DNA from: Frigoribacterium faeni
Lineage (GTDB): Bacteria; Actinomycetota; Actinomycetes; Actinomycetales; Microbacteriaceae
Direction of reading: 5' to 3'
Assembly: GCF_007988805.1 (NCBI RefSeq)
Contig: NZ_BJUV01000014.1
Span: forward strand, 1-64,000
DNA: 64,000 bases
Shown here: one piece after another, positions 8,094 through 16,744 of the stretch
How the letters are laid out: every line of letters begins with the position of its first letter
Numbering within the stretch: position 1 is the first letter of the stretch
Program-made: the position numbers and the translations under genes
The notes under the pieces: model-generated
The model's database searches: none
Seen by the model: only the letters and a program-made list of their open reading frames with translations
What the model was told of the DNA's origin: nothing

Positions 8094-8971
8094 TGGCCGT
8101 CGACACCCGCGTCTCGTCCGCCGAGCCCGCCGTCACGACGGCCACCCGCCTCTCGGGGCCCAAGCCGCCCCGGCGCGCGACGTCGCCCCGCGCCGAGCGC
8201 GTCCGCAACATCGTGCTGCCGATCGTCGTGTTCTTCGTCCTGATCGGCGTCGGCTACGGCATCGCCTCCTACTACGACCAGGTGCGGGGACTGCCGTTCC
8301 TCGTGCCGTACCCGCACCTCGTCGTGAACGCGCTGCTGTTCGACGCGGACTTCCGCCCCGACCTGCTCGAGGCGCTGGGCAACACGACCCTCATCGCCGT
8401 CATCGGGCTCGCGATCGCCATCGTGATCGGCATGGCCTGGGCCGTGCTCATGGTGCAGGCCACCTGGATCGAGAGCGCGCTGTTCCCCTACGCGGTGGTG
8501 CTGCAGTGCATCCCGATCCTCGCCCTCGTCCCCCTCATCGGGTCGCTCTTCGGCTACGAGATGCCGTCGCGCATCATCGTGACGGTCATGTTCGCGCTGT
8601 TCCCGATGGTCTCGAACACGCTCTTCGGCCTGCAGTCGGTCGACAAGGGCCAGCGCGAGCTCTTCCAGCTGCAGGGCGCCTCGCGGCTGACCCTGCTGAC
8701 GAAGCTCCGGTTCCCGGCGGCCCTGCCGTCGATCTTCATCGGGCTGCGCAACTCGGCCGGCCTGTCGGTGATCGGCGCCATCGTCGCCGACCAGTTCTTC
8801 CAGCGCGGCAACGGCGGACTCGGCGTCCTCATCTCGGTGATGAACCAGCGCCTCAACGGCGCCGAGATGTTCGCCGCGATCGTCGTCGCCAGCGTGCTCG
8901 GCGTGCTCGTCTTCGTCGCGTTCGGCTGGCTCCGCCGCGCCGCGATCGGCAAGTGGTACAGCGCCAACTGA
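8093..8971 (+). CDS. ABC transporter permease (SsuC/TauC-like)
   Basis: A 292-aa integral membrane protein with a charged N-terminal tail of about 40 residues, about six transmembrane segments and a BPD_transp_1 domain. The cytoplasmic coupling loop is seen near LFQLQGASRLTLLTKLRFPAALPS. It overlaps the ATPase gene by one base and is followed by the lipoprotein binding protein, giving a complete importer. The family carries small organic solutes such as sulfonates or hydroxymethylpyrimidine; the actual substrate is inferred to be a nitrogen heterocycle from the neighbouring amidohydrolases. Confidence 0.9.
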   Translation: MAVDTRVSSAEPAVTTATRLSGPKPPRRATSPRAERVRNIVLPIVVFFVLIGVGYGIASYYDQVRGLPFLVPYPHLVVNALLFDADFRPDLLEALGNTTLIAVIGLAIAIVIGMAWAVLMVQATWIESALFPYAVVLQCIPILALVPLIGSLFGYEMPSRIIVTVMFALFPMVSNTLFGLQSVDKGQRELFQLQGASRLTLLTKLRFPAALPSIFIGLRNSAGLSVIGAIVADQFFQRGNGGLGVLISVMNQRLNGAEMFAAIVVASVLGVLVFVAFGWLRRAAIGKWYSAN

Positions 8972-9122
8972 CCCCGTCCCTCCCTGGCGCCGCCGGCCCC
9001 GCCGACCCGTGCCTCCCTCCGCTCACCCTCCGCACCACGGCACCGCCCTGCTCCACAGCACCGCACCGTCCCACCGCACACGCCCGGCTCCATCCCCTGC
9101 TCCACCCTCGACAGGAGAACCC

Positions 9123-10304
9123 ATGCCCCGTCCCTCCCGCACCCTCACGGCTCTCGGCATCGTCGTCGTGACCGCCGCCGCCCTCTCGGCCTGCTCGGGC
9201 GGCTCGACCGACGACGCCGCGCCCCAGGCGGCGGCCAGCGGCTCGGCCGTCGACCTCTCGGGCGTCTGCCCGGCGACGGTCGTCATCCAGACCGACTGGA
9301 ACCCCGAGGCCGAGCACGGCCACGCGTACCAGCTGCTCGGCGACGACTACACCGTCGACGCCGACCAGAAGTCGGTCACCAGCGACCTCGTCGTCGGCGG
9401 CGAGCCGACCGGCGTCAAGGTCGAGATCCGCGCCGGCGGCCCGGCGATCGGCTTCAACACGGTGCCGTCGCAGATGTACCAGGACGACGAGATCACGATG
9501 GGCTACGTCACGACCGACGTCGCCGTGCAGAACTCGGCCGACCTGCCCACCACCGCCGTCTTCGCCGAGAACGACATCTCGCCGCAGATGATCATGTGGG
9601 ACCCGGAGACCTACCCCGACGTCAGCACCATCGAGGAGCTCGGCACCGAGCTCGAGGCCGACGGCGGCGTGGTCCGCTACTTCGGCGGCGCCGCGTACAT
9701 GGACTACCTGGTCGGCAACGGGATCCTCCCCGAGTCGGTCACCGACGGCAGCTACGACGGCACCCCCGCGAAGTTCGTCGTCGCGCAGGGCAAGGACGCG
9801 CAGCAGGGCTTCGCCACCGCCGAGCCGTTCGTCTACGAGAACCAGGTCTCGGCCTGGGGCAAGCCGCTCGACTACCAGCTGATCAACGACACCGGCTACC
9901 CGATCTACCCCGAGGCGATGTCGGTCCGCACCGGCGACCTCGAGGAGCTCACCCCCTGCCTCGAGAAGCTCGTGCCCGTGCTGCAGCAGGCCGACGTCGA
10001 CTACTTCGCCTCGCCCGACGCGACGAACGAGAAGATCGTCGACCTGGTCGACCAGTACGACACCGGCTGGGTCTACGACGAGGACGTGGCCGCCTACGCC
10101 GTCGACAAGATGAAGGAGCTGAAGATCGCGACCGACGGCGACAACGGCTACGTCGGCGACATGGACGAGGAGCGCATGCAGACGATCATCGACCTCGACA
10201 CCGAGATCTTCGAGAAGCAGGGCTCGACCCTCAAGGAGGGCCTGGTGCCCTCCGACCTCTACACGAACGAGTTCTTGGACGACACGATCAGCCTCGGCTT
10301 CTGA
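9123..10304 (+). CDS. NMT1/THI5-like ABC transporter substrate-binding lipoprotein
   Basis: A 393-aa protein. The first 24 residues are a lipoprotein signal with the lipobox LSAC (Cys24), so the mature protein should be tethered outside the membrane. The body resembles NMT1/RibY-like binding proteins; CPATVVIQTDWNPEAEHGH matches the ligand-pocket entrance of the group that binds pyrimidine precursors and riboflavin. Start ATG 9123 follows AGGAGA. A strong hairpin directly after the stop may reduce read-through into the oxidase gene. The ligand is unknown. Confidence 0.85.
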   Translation: MPRPSRTLTALGIVVVTAAALSACSGGSTDDAAPQAAASGSAVDLSGVCPATVVIQTDWNPEAEHGHAYQLLGDDYTVDADQKSVTSDLVVGGEPTGVKVEIRAGGPAIGFNTVPSQMYQDDEITMGYVTTDVAVQNSADLPTTAVFAENDISPQMIMWDPETYPDVSTIEELGTELEADGGVVRYFGGAAYMDYLVGNGILPESVTDGSYDGTPAKFVVAQGKDAQQGFATAEPFVYENQVSAWGKPLDYQLINDTGYPIYPEAMSVRTGDLEELTPCLEKLVPVLQQADVDYFASPDATNEKIVDLVDQYDTGWVYDEDVAAYAVDKMKELKIATDGDNGYVGDMDEERMQTIIDLDTEIFEKQGSTLKEGLVPSDLYTNEFLDDTISLGF

Positions 10305-10310
10305 TCACCC

Positions 10311-10336
10311 GGGGGCCCGGTGCGAGCCGGGCCCCC
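10311..10336 (+). terminator. strong hairpin after the binding-protein gene
   Basis: A perfect 10-bp stem, GGGGGCCCGG and CCGGGCCCCC, with a 6-nt loop, then TCCCCTTCTT. It sits between the binding-protein stop and the oxidase start, so it probably acts as a partial terminator or mRNA stabiliser that gives the lipoprotein higher expression than downstream genes. Confidence 0.7.
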
Positions 10337-10361
10337 TCCCCTTCTTCAGACAGGACGCACC

Positions 10362-11765
10362 ATGAACGACATCCGGCCCCCGGCCTCCCCGGAGGCGCTG
10401 GTCGCCCTCGAGGGCGAGCTCCGCACCCTGCTCGGCGAGCGCGGCGTCTCGGTCGAGCTCGCCGCCCGCGAGAAGGCGTCGCTCGACGGCTCACGGCTCT
10501 CGCCCGTGATCAGCGAGCAGCTGCCCCTCGGTCTCGCCGACCTGGTCGCCTACCCGGCGACCGCCGAGCAGATCGCCGAGGTCGTGGCGGCGGCCGTCCG
10601 GCACGGCGTGCCGATCACCCCGCGCGGCAAGGGCACCGGCAACTACGGTCAGGCGATCCCGATGTCGGGCGGGCTGGTGCTCGACATGACGCGGGCCAAG
10701 GCGATCGTCGAGGTCGGCGACGGCTTCATCACCGCCGAGGCGGGCGCGACCATGGTCGCGCTCGAGCAGGCCGCCAACAAGGCGGGTCAGCAGATCCTGA
10801 TGTACCCGTCGACCGCGCAGTCGTCGCTCGGCGGGTTCCTGTCGGGCGGGTCGGGCGGCACCGGCTCGATCAAGCACGGCTCGAACAGCTCGGGCTTCGT
10901 CACGGCGCTCGACGTCGTGCACGCCTCCCCCGACGCGCGGCTCGTGCACGTCGAGGGCGACGACGCGCAGCCCTACGTCCACAACTACGGCACGGCCGGC
11001 ATCATCGCCCGCGCCACCGTCCGCCTCGAGCCGCTGCAGGACTGGCGCGGCTTCTTCGCCAGCTTCGACACGTTCGAGCAGGCGCTGAGCCTGATCCGCC
11101 CGTTCGCCGCCCTCGAGCCCACGCCCCGACTGGTCAGCGCCGACCTGCCGACCCTGGCCGACGCCCTGCCCGCCGACCCCGGCATCCCCGCCGGACGGGT
11201 GAGCCTGCGCGCCATCCTCGACGTCGCCACGGTCGCCGAGGCGACCCGGCAGGTCGAGGAGGCGGGAGGCCGCGTCGAGGACGTCCGCGAGGGCGCCCAG
11301 ACCTCGATGAAGATCAGCATGATGTCGTACAACCACCCGATCGAGTGGCTGCAGAAGGCCTACCCCGACCGGTACTTCCACGTCGAGGTCTCGGGCGACG
11401 CCCTGGTCGACCGCATCGACGAGGTGCACGCCGTCTACGAGGGCGGGATGCTGCACATCGAGTCGCAGCACGGTCGCCCGATCGGGATGCTGGCCGGCGT
11501 CTACACGACCGCCGACGACGTCTACGCGGGCTTCGCGAAGCTCAAGGACCTCGGCGTCGGGTACCACAACCCGCACCAGTGGTTCGTCGACTTCGAGCCC
11601 GCCCGCACCCGCGAGCTCGCGGCCGGCACCGACCCCGATGGGCTGCTCAACCCGGGCAAGCTCGTCGACCCGACGACCGTCGGCGGTCCGGACACCGGGG
11701 TGAAGGGCGGGCACGCCGCGCCCACCGGACGCATCGGCATCGACACGGGGGTGAAGGTCTCGTGA
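10362..11765 (+). CDS. FAD-binding oxidase (GlcD/FAD_binding_4 family)
   Basis: A 467-aa flavoprotein. The N-terminal half carries the FAD_binding_4 (PCMH) fold with PRGKGTGNYGQAIP near residue 85 and the STAQSSLGGFLSGGSGG loop near 150. The C-terminal NPGKL is typical of glycolate-oxidase-like enzymes. It likely oxidises a 2-hydroxy acid or a ring-derived intermediate using FAD, in the cytoplasm. Start ATG 10362. The stop overlaps the GTG start of the creatininase-family gene (GTGA), so the two products are made together. The reaction is not determined by sequence. Confidence 0.8.
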   Translation: MNDIRPPASPEALVALEGELRTLLGERGVSVELAAREKASLDGSRLSPVISEQLPLGLADLVAYPATAEQIAEVVAAAVRHGVPITPRGKGTGNYGQAIPMSGGLVLDMTRAKAIVEVGDGFITAEAGATMVALEQAANKAGQQILMYPSTAQSSLGGFLSGGSGGTGSIKHGSNSSGFVTALDVVHASPDARLVHVEGDDAQPYVHNYGTAGIIARATVRLEPLQDWRGFFASFDTFEQALSLIRPFAALEPTPRLVSADLPTLADALPADPGIPAGRVSLRAILDVATVAEATRQVEEAGGRVEDVREGAQTSMKISMMSYNHPIEWLQKAYPDRYFHVEVSGDALVDRIDEVHAVYEGGMLHIESQHGRPIGMLAGVYTTADDVYAGFAKLKDLGVGYHNPHQWFVDFEPARTRELAAGTDPDGLLNPGKLVDPTTVGGPDTGVKGGHAAPTGRIGIDTGVKVS

Positions 11766-12610
11766 GCGGCGGGGACGACACGACCCGCGCCTCATCGGCT
11801 CCCGGTCGCCGCTCGCGCGACCTGATCGAGCTGAGCGGCCCGGCCGCGGCCGCCGCGCTGAACGAGGACAGCATCCTCGTGCTGCCGACCGGCGCCATCG
11901 AGCACCACGGCCCGCACCTCCCGCTCGCCACCGACTGGCTCATGGCCGACCTGATCGGCCGGGCCGTCGTCGAGGAGGCGGCGGCCGCCGGTCAGGACGT
12001 CTGGCTGCTGCCCTCGCTCGCCTACTCGAAGTCGGACGAGCACCACTGGGCGCCGGGCACGATGTGGCTGAACGCCGAGACGCTGCTGCAGACCGTCGTC
12101 GACATCGGCCGCTCGATCGCCGCGACCCCGGCCCGGACGGTCGTCTTCTACAACGGGCACGGCGGCAACATCGCCCTGCTGCAGGTGGCCCTGCGCGAGC
12201 TGCGTCGCCGCTTCGGGCTGCGCACCTTCCTGATGGGCACCGGCATGGCCCCGGGAGACGGCGTCAACGGACCCGACGAGCACGGCTTCGGCGTGCACGG
12301 CGGTCACAGCGAGACGTCGATGATCCTGCACCTGCGCCCCGACCTGGTCGACATGAGCCAGGCGGCCCGGTGGATCCCCGACCACATGATCGACCTCGAG
12401 CACGTGAGGTTCAACGGCGGACCGGTGCACTTCGGCTGGCTGAGCGACGACTTCGGCCCGGCCGGCGTCGTCGGCGACGCGAGCGGGGCGAACGCCGAGT
12501 GGGGCGCGACGCTCTACGAGACGGCGCTGCGCAAGGGCGTCGACGCGCTGGCCGAGATCGCGCGATTCCGGCACCGGCCGCCGTCGGGGCCGGTGGGGTT
12601 CGGGGCGTGA
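11762..12610 (+). CDS. creatininase-family amidohydrolase
   Basis: A 282-aa protein with the creatininase-family metal set: E47 and H48 (AIEHHGPH), D58, H133 (NGHGGN) and E184 (HGGHSETS). Relatives include creatinine amidohydrolase and the formamide hydrolase ArfB, which open or deformylate cyclic or formylated amides. The start GTG overlaps the oxidase stop and its own stop overlaps the next GTG, so it lies in the middle of a coupled operon. Residues 8-12 (TRASS) are encoded by a near copy of the dispersed 18-nt motif in a disordered N-terminal tail. The substrate is unknown. Confidence 0.85.
   Translation: MSGGDDTTRASSAPGRRSRDLIELSGPAAAAALNEDSILVLPTGAIEHHGPHLPLATDWLMADLIGRAVVEEAAAAGQDVWLLPSLAYSKSDEHHWAPGTMWLNAETLLQTVVDIGRSIAATPARTVVFYNGHGGNIALLQVALRELRRRFGLRTFLMGTGMAPGDGVNGPDEHGFGVHGGHSETSMILHLRPDLVDMSQAARWIPDHMIDLEHVRFNGGPVHFGWLSDDFGPAGVVGDASGANAEWGATLYETALRKGVDALAEIARFRHRPPSGPVGFGA
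11781..11798 (-). repeat. dispersed 18-nt motif, near copy (17/18)
   Basis: CGACCCGCGCCTCATCGG on the plus strand, reverse orientation relative to copy 1, within the N-terminal tail of the creatininase-family gene (TRASS). Confidence 0.75.
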
Positions 12611-13263
12611 ACCCGAGCGCGGGGTCGGGTCCGGTCGCGGTCGCGGGGTCGCCCGGCGCCGCGCCCGGCACCTCGCCTGGGCCCGTCCCCGCTCCCGTCC
12701 CCGACGACGCCTGGGCCTTGCTCACTGACTGGCTGCCCGCGGACGACGACCCCGACCGGCCGCAGATCACCCTGTCGACGGTCGACCCCGACGGCGGGCC
12801 CGACGCCCGCACCGTGCTGCTGAGCTCGTTCGACCGCGACGGCTTCGCGTTCCACACCGACGCGGCGAGCCGCAAGGCGGCGCAGCTCGAGGCGGACCCC
12901 CGCGTGGCGGTCACGGTGCTCTGGCCCGGCTTCACCCGGCAGATCGTCGTGCGCGGCGTCGCGGCCAGGGCCGACGACGACCGCATCGCCCGCGCCTACC
13001 GGGCCCGCTCGCCGTACCTGCAGCAGCTCGCCTGGCTCAACTCGCACGACTTCGCCGCGCTGCCGCTCGACGAGCGCCGGGCGCGCTGGGCCGCGTTCGA
13101 GCGGGAGCACCCCGACGGCTTCGAGCAGCCGACCGGATGGACCGGTTTCGTCGTCCGCCCGACCCGCCTGACCTTCTGGACCAGCGCCCCCGACACGGCC
13201 AGCCGCCGCCGCGAGTGGTCGCTCGGGCCGGACGGCTGGGCGCACGCGTACCGCGCGGGCTGA
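12607..13263 (+). CDS. pyridoxamine 5'-phosphate oxidase (PdxH)-like flavoprotein
   Basis: A 218-aa protein with the PNPOx split-barrel. DARTVLLSSFDRDGFAFHT and SRKAAQLEADPRVAV match the FMN-binding strands of PdxH, and TGWTGFVVRPTRLTFWT matches the C-terminal dimer strand. The usual RLHDR motif is absent, so true pyridoxine-phosphate oxidase activity is uncertain and an FMN-dependent role in the local pathway is possible. An N-terminal Pro/Gly/Ala-rich tail of about 30 residues precedes the domain. Start GTG 12607 overlaps the preceding stop. Confidence 0.75.
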   Translation: MNPSAGSGPVAVAGSPGAAPGTSPGPVPAPVPDDAWALLTDWLPADDDPDRPQITLSTVDPDGGPDARTVLLSSFDRDGFAFHTDAASRKAAQLEADPRVAVTVLWPGFTRQIVVRGVAARADDDRIARAYRARSPYLQQLAWLNSHDFAALPLDERRARWAAFEREHPDGFEQPTGWTGFVVRPTRLTFWTSAPDTASRRREWSLGPDGWAHAYRAG

Positions 13264-13328
13264 GCGACCGGTGCGCGAGCGACCGTCCGGTCGTGGCCGC
13301 CCCGGGGACGAGACGTGCCCGCCGATGA

Positions 13329-13346
13329 CGACCCGCGCCTCCTCGG
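13329..13346 (-). repeat. dispersed 18-nt motif, exact copy 2
   Basis: An intergenic exact copy, reverse orientation, between the PNPOx-like gene and the DUF1275 gene, about 40 bp upstream of the latter's start. Confidence 0.85.
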
Positions 13347-13388
13347 CTGAAAGAATCGGACGACCCGTGCCGTGACGAAAGGACCCCC

Positions 13389-14159
13389 GTGAAGAAGTTC
13401 CGTGCCGACCAGGCGCGCATGCACCTGATCATGATGCTCGCGCTGACGTTCACGACCGGCATCATCGACGCCGTCGGCTACCTCGGCCTCGACCGCGTGT
13501 TCACGGCCAACATGACCGGCAACGTGGTGATCCTCGGCATGGCGATCGCGCAGGCCGACGGGCTGCCGATCGTGGGGCCCATCGTCGCGCTCGTGGCGTT
13601 CATGATCGGGGCCGCGCTCGGCGGGGCCCTGCTGCGCTCGGCGCGCACGGGCTGGTCGGGTCGCAGCACGATCGCGTTCTCGGTGACCGGCACGGTGCTG
13701 CTCGGCCTCGGGGTGTCGTGCTTCGTCGTGCTCCCGGTCGAGGGGTCGCCGTGGGCGTTCACGATCACCGGGCTGCTGGGGGCGGCGATGGGGCTGCAGG
13801 CCGCGGCGGCCCGCAAGCTCGCGGTGGCCGACGTCACCACGGTGGTCGTGACGTCGACGATCGTCGGGCTCGCGTCCGAGTCGAAGATCGCCGGGGGCAC
13901 GGGCAAGAACTTCCCGCGGCGGGTGCTCGCCGTGCTGATGATCCTCGTCGGCGCGGGCGTCGGGGCGCTGCTGCTGCAGGTGCACATCGGCGTCGGCATG
14001 GGCACGGCGGGCGGCCTGACGCTGCTCGTCGCCTTGGCGGGGCACCTGCTGCGGATGCGGCGGAAGGAGCTCGAGGCGGCAGCGGCCGCCGAGGCTGCCG
14101 GCGCGTCGTCGGACGAGGAGGCGCGGGTCGCCTCGACCACGGAGGGCACCCGTGCCTGA
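13389..14159 (+). CDS. DUF1275 (YoaK-like) membrane protein
   Basis: A 256-aa protein with six to seven hydrophobic segments. The family start TTGIIDAVGYLGLDRVFTANMTGNVV is split across residues 22-47. The DUF1275 family is of unknown function and is membrane bound. Start GTG 13389 is preceded by GAAAGGA. The C-terminal hydrophilic tail (Ala/Glu-rich, then SDEEARV) contains a near copy of the dispersed motif and overlaps the allantoinase start by 8 bp. Its place in a purine-degradation operon makes it a candidate permease for allantoin or a related solute; that is inference. Confidence 0.8.
   Translation: MKKFRADQARMHLIMMLALTFTTGIIDAVGYLGLDRVFTANMTGNVVILGMAIAQADGLPIVGPIVALVAFMIGAALGGALLRSARTGWSGRSTIAFSVTGTVLLGLGVSCFVVLPVEGSPWAFTITGLLGAAMGLQAAAARKLAVADVTTVVVTSTIVGLASESKIAGGTGKNFPRRVLAVLMILVGAGVGALLLQVHIGVGMGTAGGLTLLVALAGHLLRMRRKELEAAAAAEAAGASSDEEARVASTTEGTRA
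14113..14130 (+). repeat. dispersed 18-nt motif, near copy (17/18)
   Basis: ACGAGGAGGCGCGGGTCG in the C-terminal tail codons of the DUF1275 gene, here read as EEARV. Confidence 0.75.
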
Positions 14160-15591
14160 GACCTCCCCGACCCCGTTCGACCTCGTGCTGCGCGCCGAGC
14201 GCACCCTCGTCGAGGGCGTCTGGCGCCCCGCGGCGGTGGGCGTGCGCGACGGCGTCGTCGCCGCGATCGGCGCACTCGACGCGCCCTTCGCCACGACCGG
14301 GCTCGACGCCGACCGCACGCTGCCCGCCGACCAGGTGCTGCTGCCGGGCATGGTGGACACCCACGTGCACGTGAACGAGCCCGGCCGCACCGAGTGGGAG
14401 GGCTTCGCCTCGGCGACCCGCGCCGCGGCGGCCGGCGGTGTGACGACGATCGTCGACATGCCGCTGAACAGCATCCCGCCGACGGTGACCGTCGAGGCCC
14501 TCGAGCTGAAGCGCGCCGCCGCCGCGGCGCAGTCCGTGGTCGACGTCGGCTTCTGGGGCGGGGTGATCCCCTCGAACCTCGGCACGGGCGACCTGCGGGC
14601 CCTGCACGAGGCGGGCGTGTTCGGCTTCAAGGCGTTCCTGTCGCCGTCGGGCGTGGACGAGTTCCCGCACCTGTCGACCGAGCAGCTGTTCGCCGCCCTG
14701 CGCGAGCTGACGGCCTTCGACGGCCTGCTGATCGTGCACGCGGAGGACCCCGGGCAGCTCGACGCCGCGGCGGCCTCGCTGGAGGTCACGGCAGGAGGCG
14801 CGGTGTACGACGACTTCGTCCGGTCGCGCCCCGAGGCGGTCGAGCAGACCGCGATCGAGCACGTGATCGACGCGCTGCGCGAGACCGGCGGGCGCGCTCA
14901 CGTGCTGCACCTGTCGTCGGCGTCGGCGCTGGCGGCGATCCGGGCGGCGAAGGCCGAGGGCCTGCGGCTGACGGTCGAGACCTGCCCGCACTACCTCACC
15001 TTCGACGCCGAGTCGATCGGCGACGGCGAGACGCAGTACAAGTGCTGCCCGCCGATCCGGGACGAGCGCAACCGCGAGCTGCTCTGGGAGGCGCTGGTCG
15101 ACGGGACGGTCGACATCGTCGCCTCGGACCACTCCCCCTCGACGGCGGCGCTGAAGTTCGCGGGCGACGGGTCGTTCGACCTCGCCTGGGGCGGGATCGC
15201 CGGACTCGAGGTGAGCTTCCGCGCCGTGTGGACGGGGGCGCGGGCGCGGGGTATCGCGCTCGAGACGGTCGTCGGGTGGATGTCGTCGGGGACGGCGGCG
15301 CTCGTCGGGCTCGGTGCGACCGGTTCTGCCGGGGCCGCTGCGCCAGGGTCTGCTGCGCCGGGGTCCGCCGGGCGGGCGCCGAAGGGGTCGATCGCCGTCG
15401 GGGGTGCGGCCGACCTGGTCGCGTTCGCGCCCGAGACGCCGTTCACGGTCGACGCGTCGACGCTCCGGCACCGCAACCCGGTGTCGGCGTTCGACGGCGC
15501 GTCGCTGATGGGCGCGGTCGCGGGGACCTGGGTGGCAGGCGTCCTCGTGGACTCCGACGCGCCTCCTGCCCGGCTGCTGCGCCGGGTCTGA
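14152..15591 (+). CDS. allB: allantoinase
   Basis: A 479-aa cyclic amidohydrolase. Metal ligands are the HVH of DTHVHVNEPGR (71-73), the carboxylatable Lys160 in FGFKAFL, later His residues, and the Asp of ASDHSP. The DTHVHVNEPGR motif separates allantoinases from hydantoinases. It opens allantoin to allantoate in the cytoplasm. A low-complexity Ala/Gly/Pro/Ser insert lies near residues 386-408, before the C-terminal beta-domain. The product feeds the AllC-type enzyme encoded about 33 kb away at 48347. Start GTG 14152 overlaps the DUF1275 gene end. Confidence 0.92.
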   Translation: MPETSPTPFDLVLRAERTLVEGVWRPAAVGVRDGVVAAIGALDAPFATTGLDADRTLPADQVLLPGMVDTHVHVNEPGRTEWEGFASATRAAAAGGVTTIVDMPLNSIPPTVTVEALELKRAAAAAQSVVDVGFWGGVIPSNLGTGDLRALHEAGVFGFKAFLSPSGVDEFPHLSTEQLFAALRELTAFDGLLIVHAEDPGQLDAAAASLEVTAGGAVYDDFVRSRPEAVEQTAIEHVIDALRETGGRAHVLHLSSASALAAIRAAKAEGLRLTVETCPHYLTFDAESIGDGETQYKCCPPIRDERNRELLWEALVDGTVDIVASDHSPSTAALKFAGDGSFDLAWGGIAGLEVSFRAVWTGARARGIALETVVGWMSSGTAALVGLGATGSAGAAAPGSAAPGSAGRAPKGSIAVGGAADLVAFAPETPFTVDASTLRHRNPVSAFDGASLMGAVAGTWVAGVLVDSDAPPARLLRRV

Positions 15592-15741
15592 GGCCCGCCG
15601 CGGCCGACCGTCACGACGGACGCGGCGTGACATCGGTCATGGATGGCGGTGACGTCACGACACTTCCGGCGCGGTGGGATCCGCGGTCTGCTGGGGGACG
15701 GCCTCGGGACTCCGAGGTGCCGTCCCCGAGATGAGGAATCG

Positions 15742-16686
15742 ATGCGCCGACCCCTGAAGATCGCACTGTGGACGGTGGGCGTCCTCGTGGCGGTCCCTGT
15801 CCTGACCCTGGCGACCACGTCGATCGTGAACGTCGTGGCGACGAGGTCCGATCTCGCCGCGATCACGCCCTACGGCGAACTCGTGCCGGTGGACGGCAAG
15901 GAGATGAACGTCGTCGTCAGCGGCACCGGCGACGAGACGATCGTCCTCCTGCCGGGTCTCGGCACCGCCGCGCCCGGCCTCGACTTCCAGCCGCTGATCG
16001 ACGAGCTCGACGACACCCGTCGGGTGGTCGCGGTCGAGCCGTTCGGCACCGGGCTCAGCGACCAGGCCGACACCCCGCGGACCGCCGCGAACATCGTCGG
16101 CGAGGTGCACGAGGCGCTGCAGCAGCTCGGCGTCGATCGCTACGCGCTCATGGGGCACTCGATCGCCGGCGTCTACGCCCTTGAGTACAGCGAGCGGTAC
16201 GCGGACGAGCTCACCGCGTTCGTCGGCATCGACAGCAGCGTGCCCGACCAGCCCGGCTGGGACACCCCGGTGGCGACCGACGGGCTCGCACAGCTGCGCG
16301 ACCTCGGTCTGCTCCGGGTGGCGTCCGCCCTCGGTGGCGACGCGTACGAGGGGCTGCCGTACGACGAGGCCGCGAAGGACCAGATGCGCCGACTCACGAC
16401 GAAGAACGCGACCGCCCCGACCCTGCTGGACGAGATGGACCACGTGACGGCCAACTTCGCGTCGGTCAGCGGGGAGACCTTCCCGGCGACCCTGCCGGTG
16501 CTGCTCGTCGTCGCCGAGGACGATGCGGACGTCGAGGGCTGGCTCCGGCTGCACGAGGAGCAGGCGGCGAGCGTCGAGGAGGGGCGGGTCGTCGCCCTCG
16601 ACGGCGATCACTACCTGCACCACACCCGATCGCCCGAGATCGCGGATGCCACCGACGGGTTCCTGGAGTCCGTCGCGGCGCGCTGA
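15742..16686 (+). CDS. membrane-anchored alpha/beta hydrolase
   Basis: A 314-aa protein. An N-terminal transmembrane anchor (about residues 7-30) is followed by an alpha/beta-hydrolase domain. LLPGLGT near 69 forms the oxyanion strand, GHSIAG places the nucleophile at Ser140, and a late Asp and GDHYLHH supply the rest of the triad. It should face the outside of the membrane. Start ATG 15742 follows GAGGAAT. The gene is single and convergent with the rhamnosidase; no substrate can be assigned. Confidence 0.8.
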   Translation: MRRPLKIALWTVGVLVAVPVLTLATTSIVNVVATRSDLAAITPYGELVPVDGKEMNVVVSGTGDETIVLLPGLGTAAPGLDFQPLIDELDDTRRVVAVEPFGTGLSDQADTPRTAANIVGEVHEALQQLGVDRYALMGHSIAGVYALEYSERYADELTAFVGIDSSVPDQPGWDTPVATDGLAQLRDLGLLRVASALGGDAYEGLPYDEAAKDQMRRLTTKNATAPTLLDEMDHVTANFASVSGETFPATLPVLLVVAEDDADVEGWLRLHEEQAASVEEGRVVALDGDHYLHHTRSPEIADATDGFLESVAAR

Positions 16687-16712
16687 GCCCGTGCCTGCCG
16701 GGAGGCGCGTGT

Positions 16713-16729
16713 CCCGCCGGGTCGGCGGG
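16713..16729. terminator. hairpin between convergent hydrolase and GH78 genes
   Basis: CCCGCC and GGCGGG pair with a 5-nt loop in the 58-bp gap between two convergent stop codons. Position and symmetry suggest a bidirectional terminator; no T-tract. Confidence 0.45.
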
Positions 16730-16744
16730 GCGACTCCTCGACGA

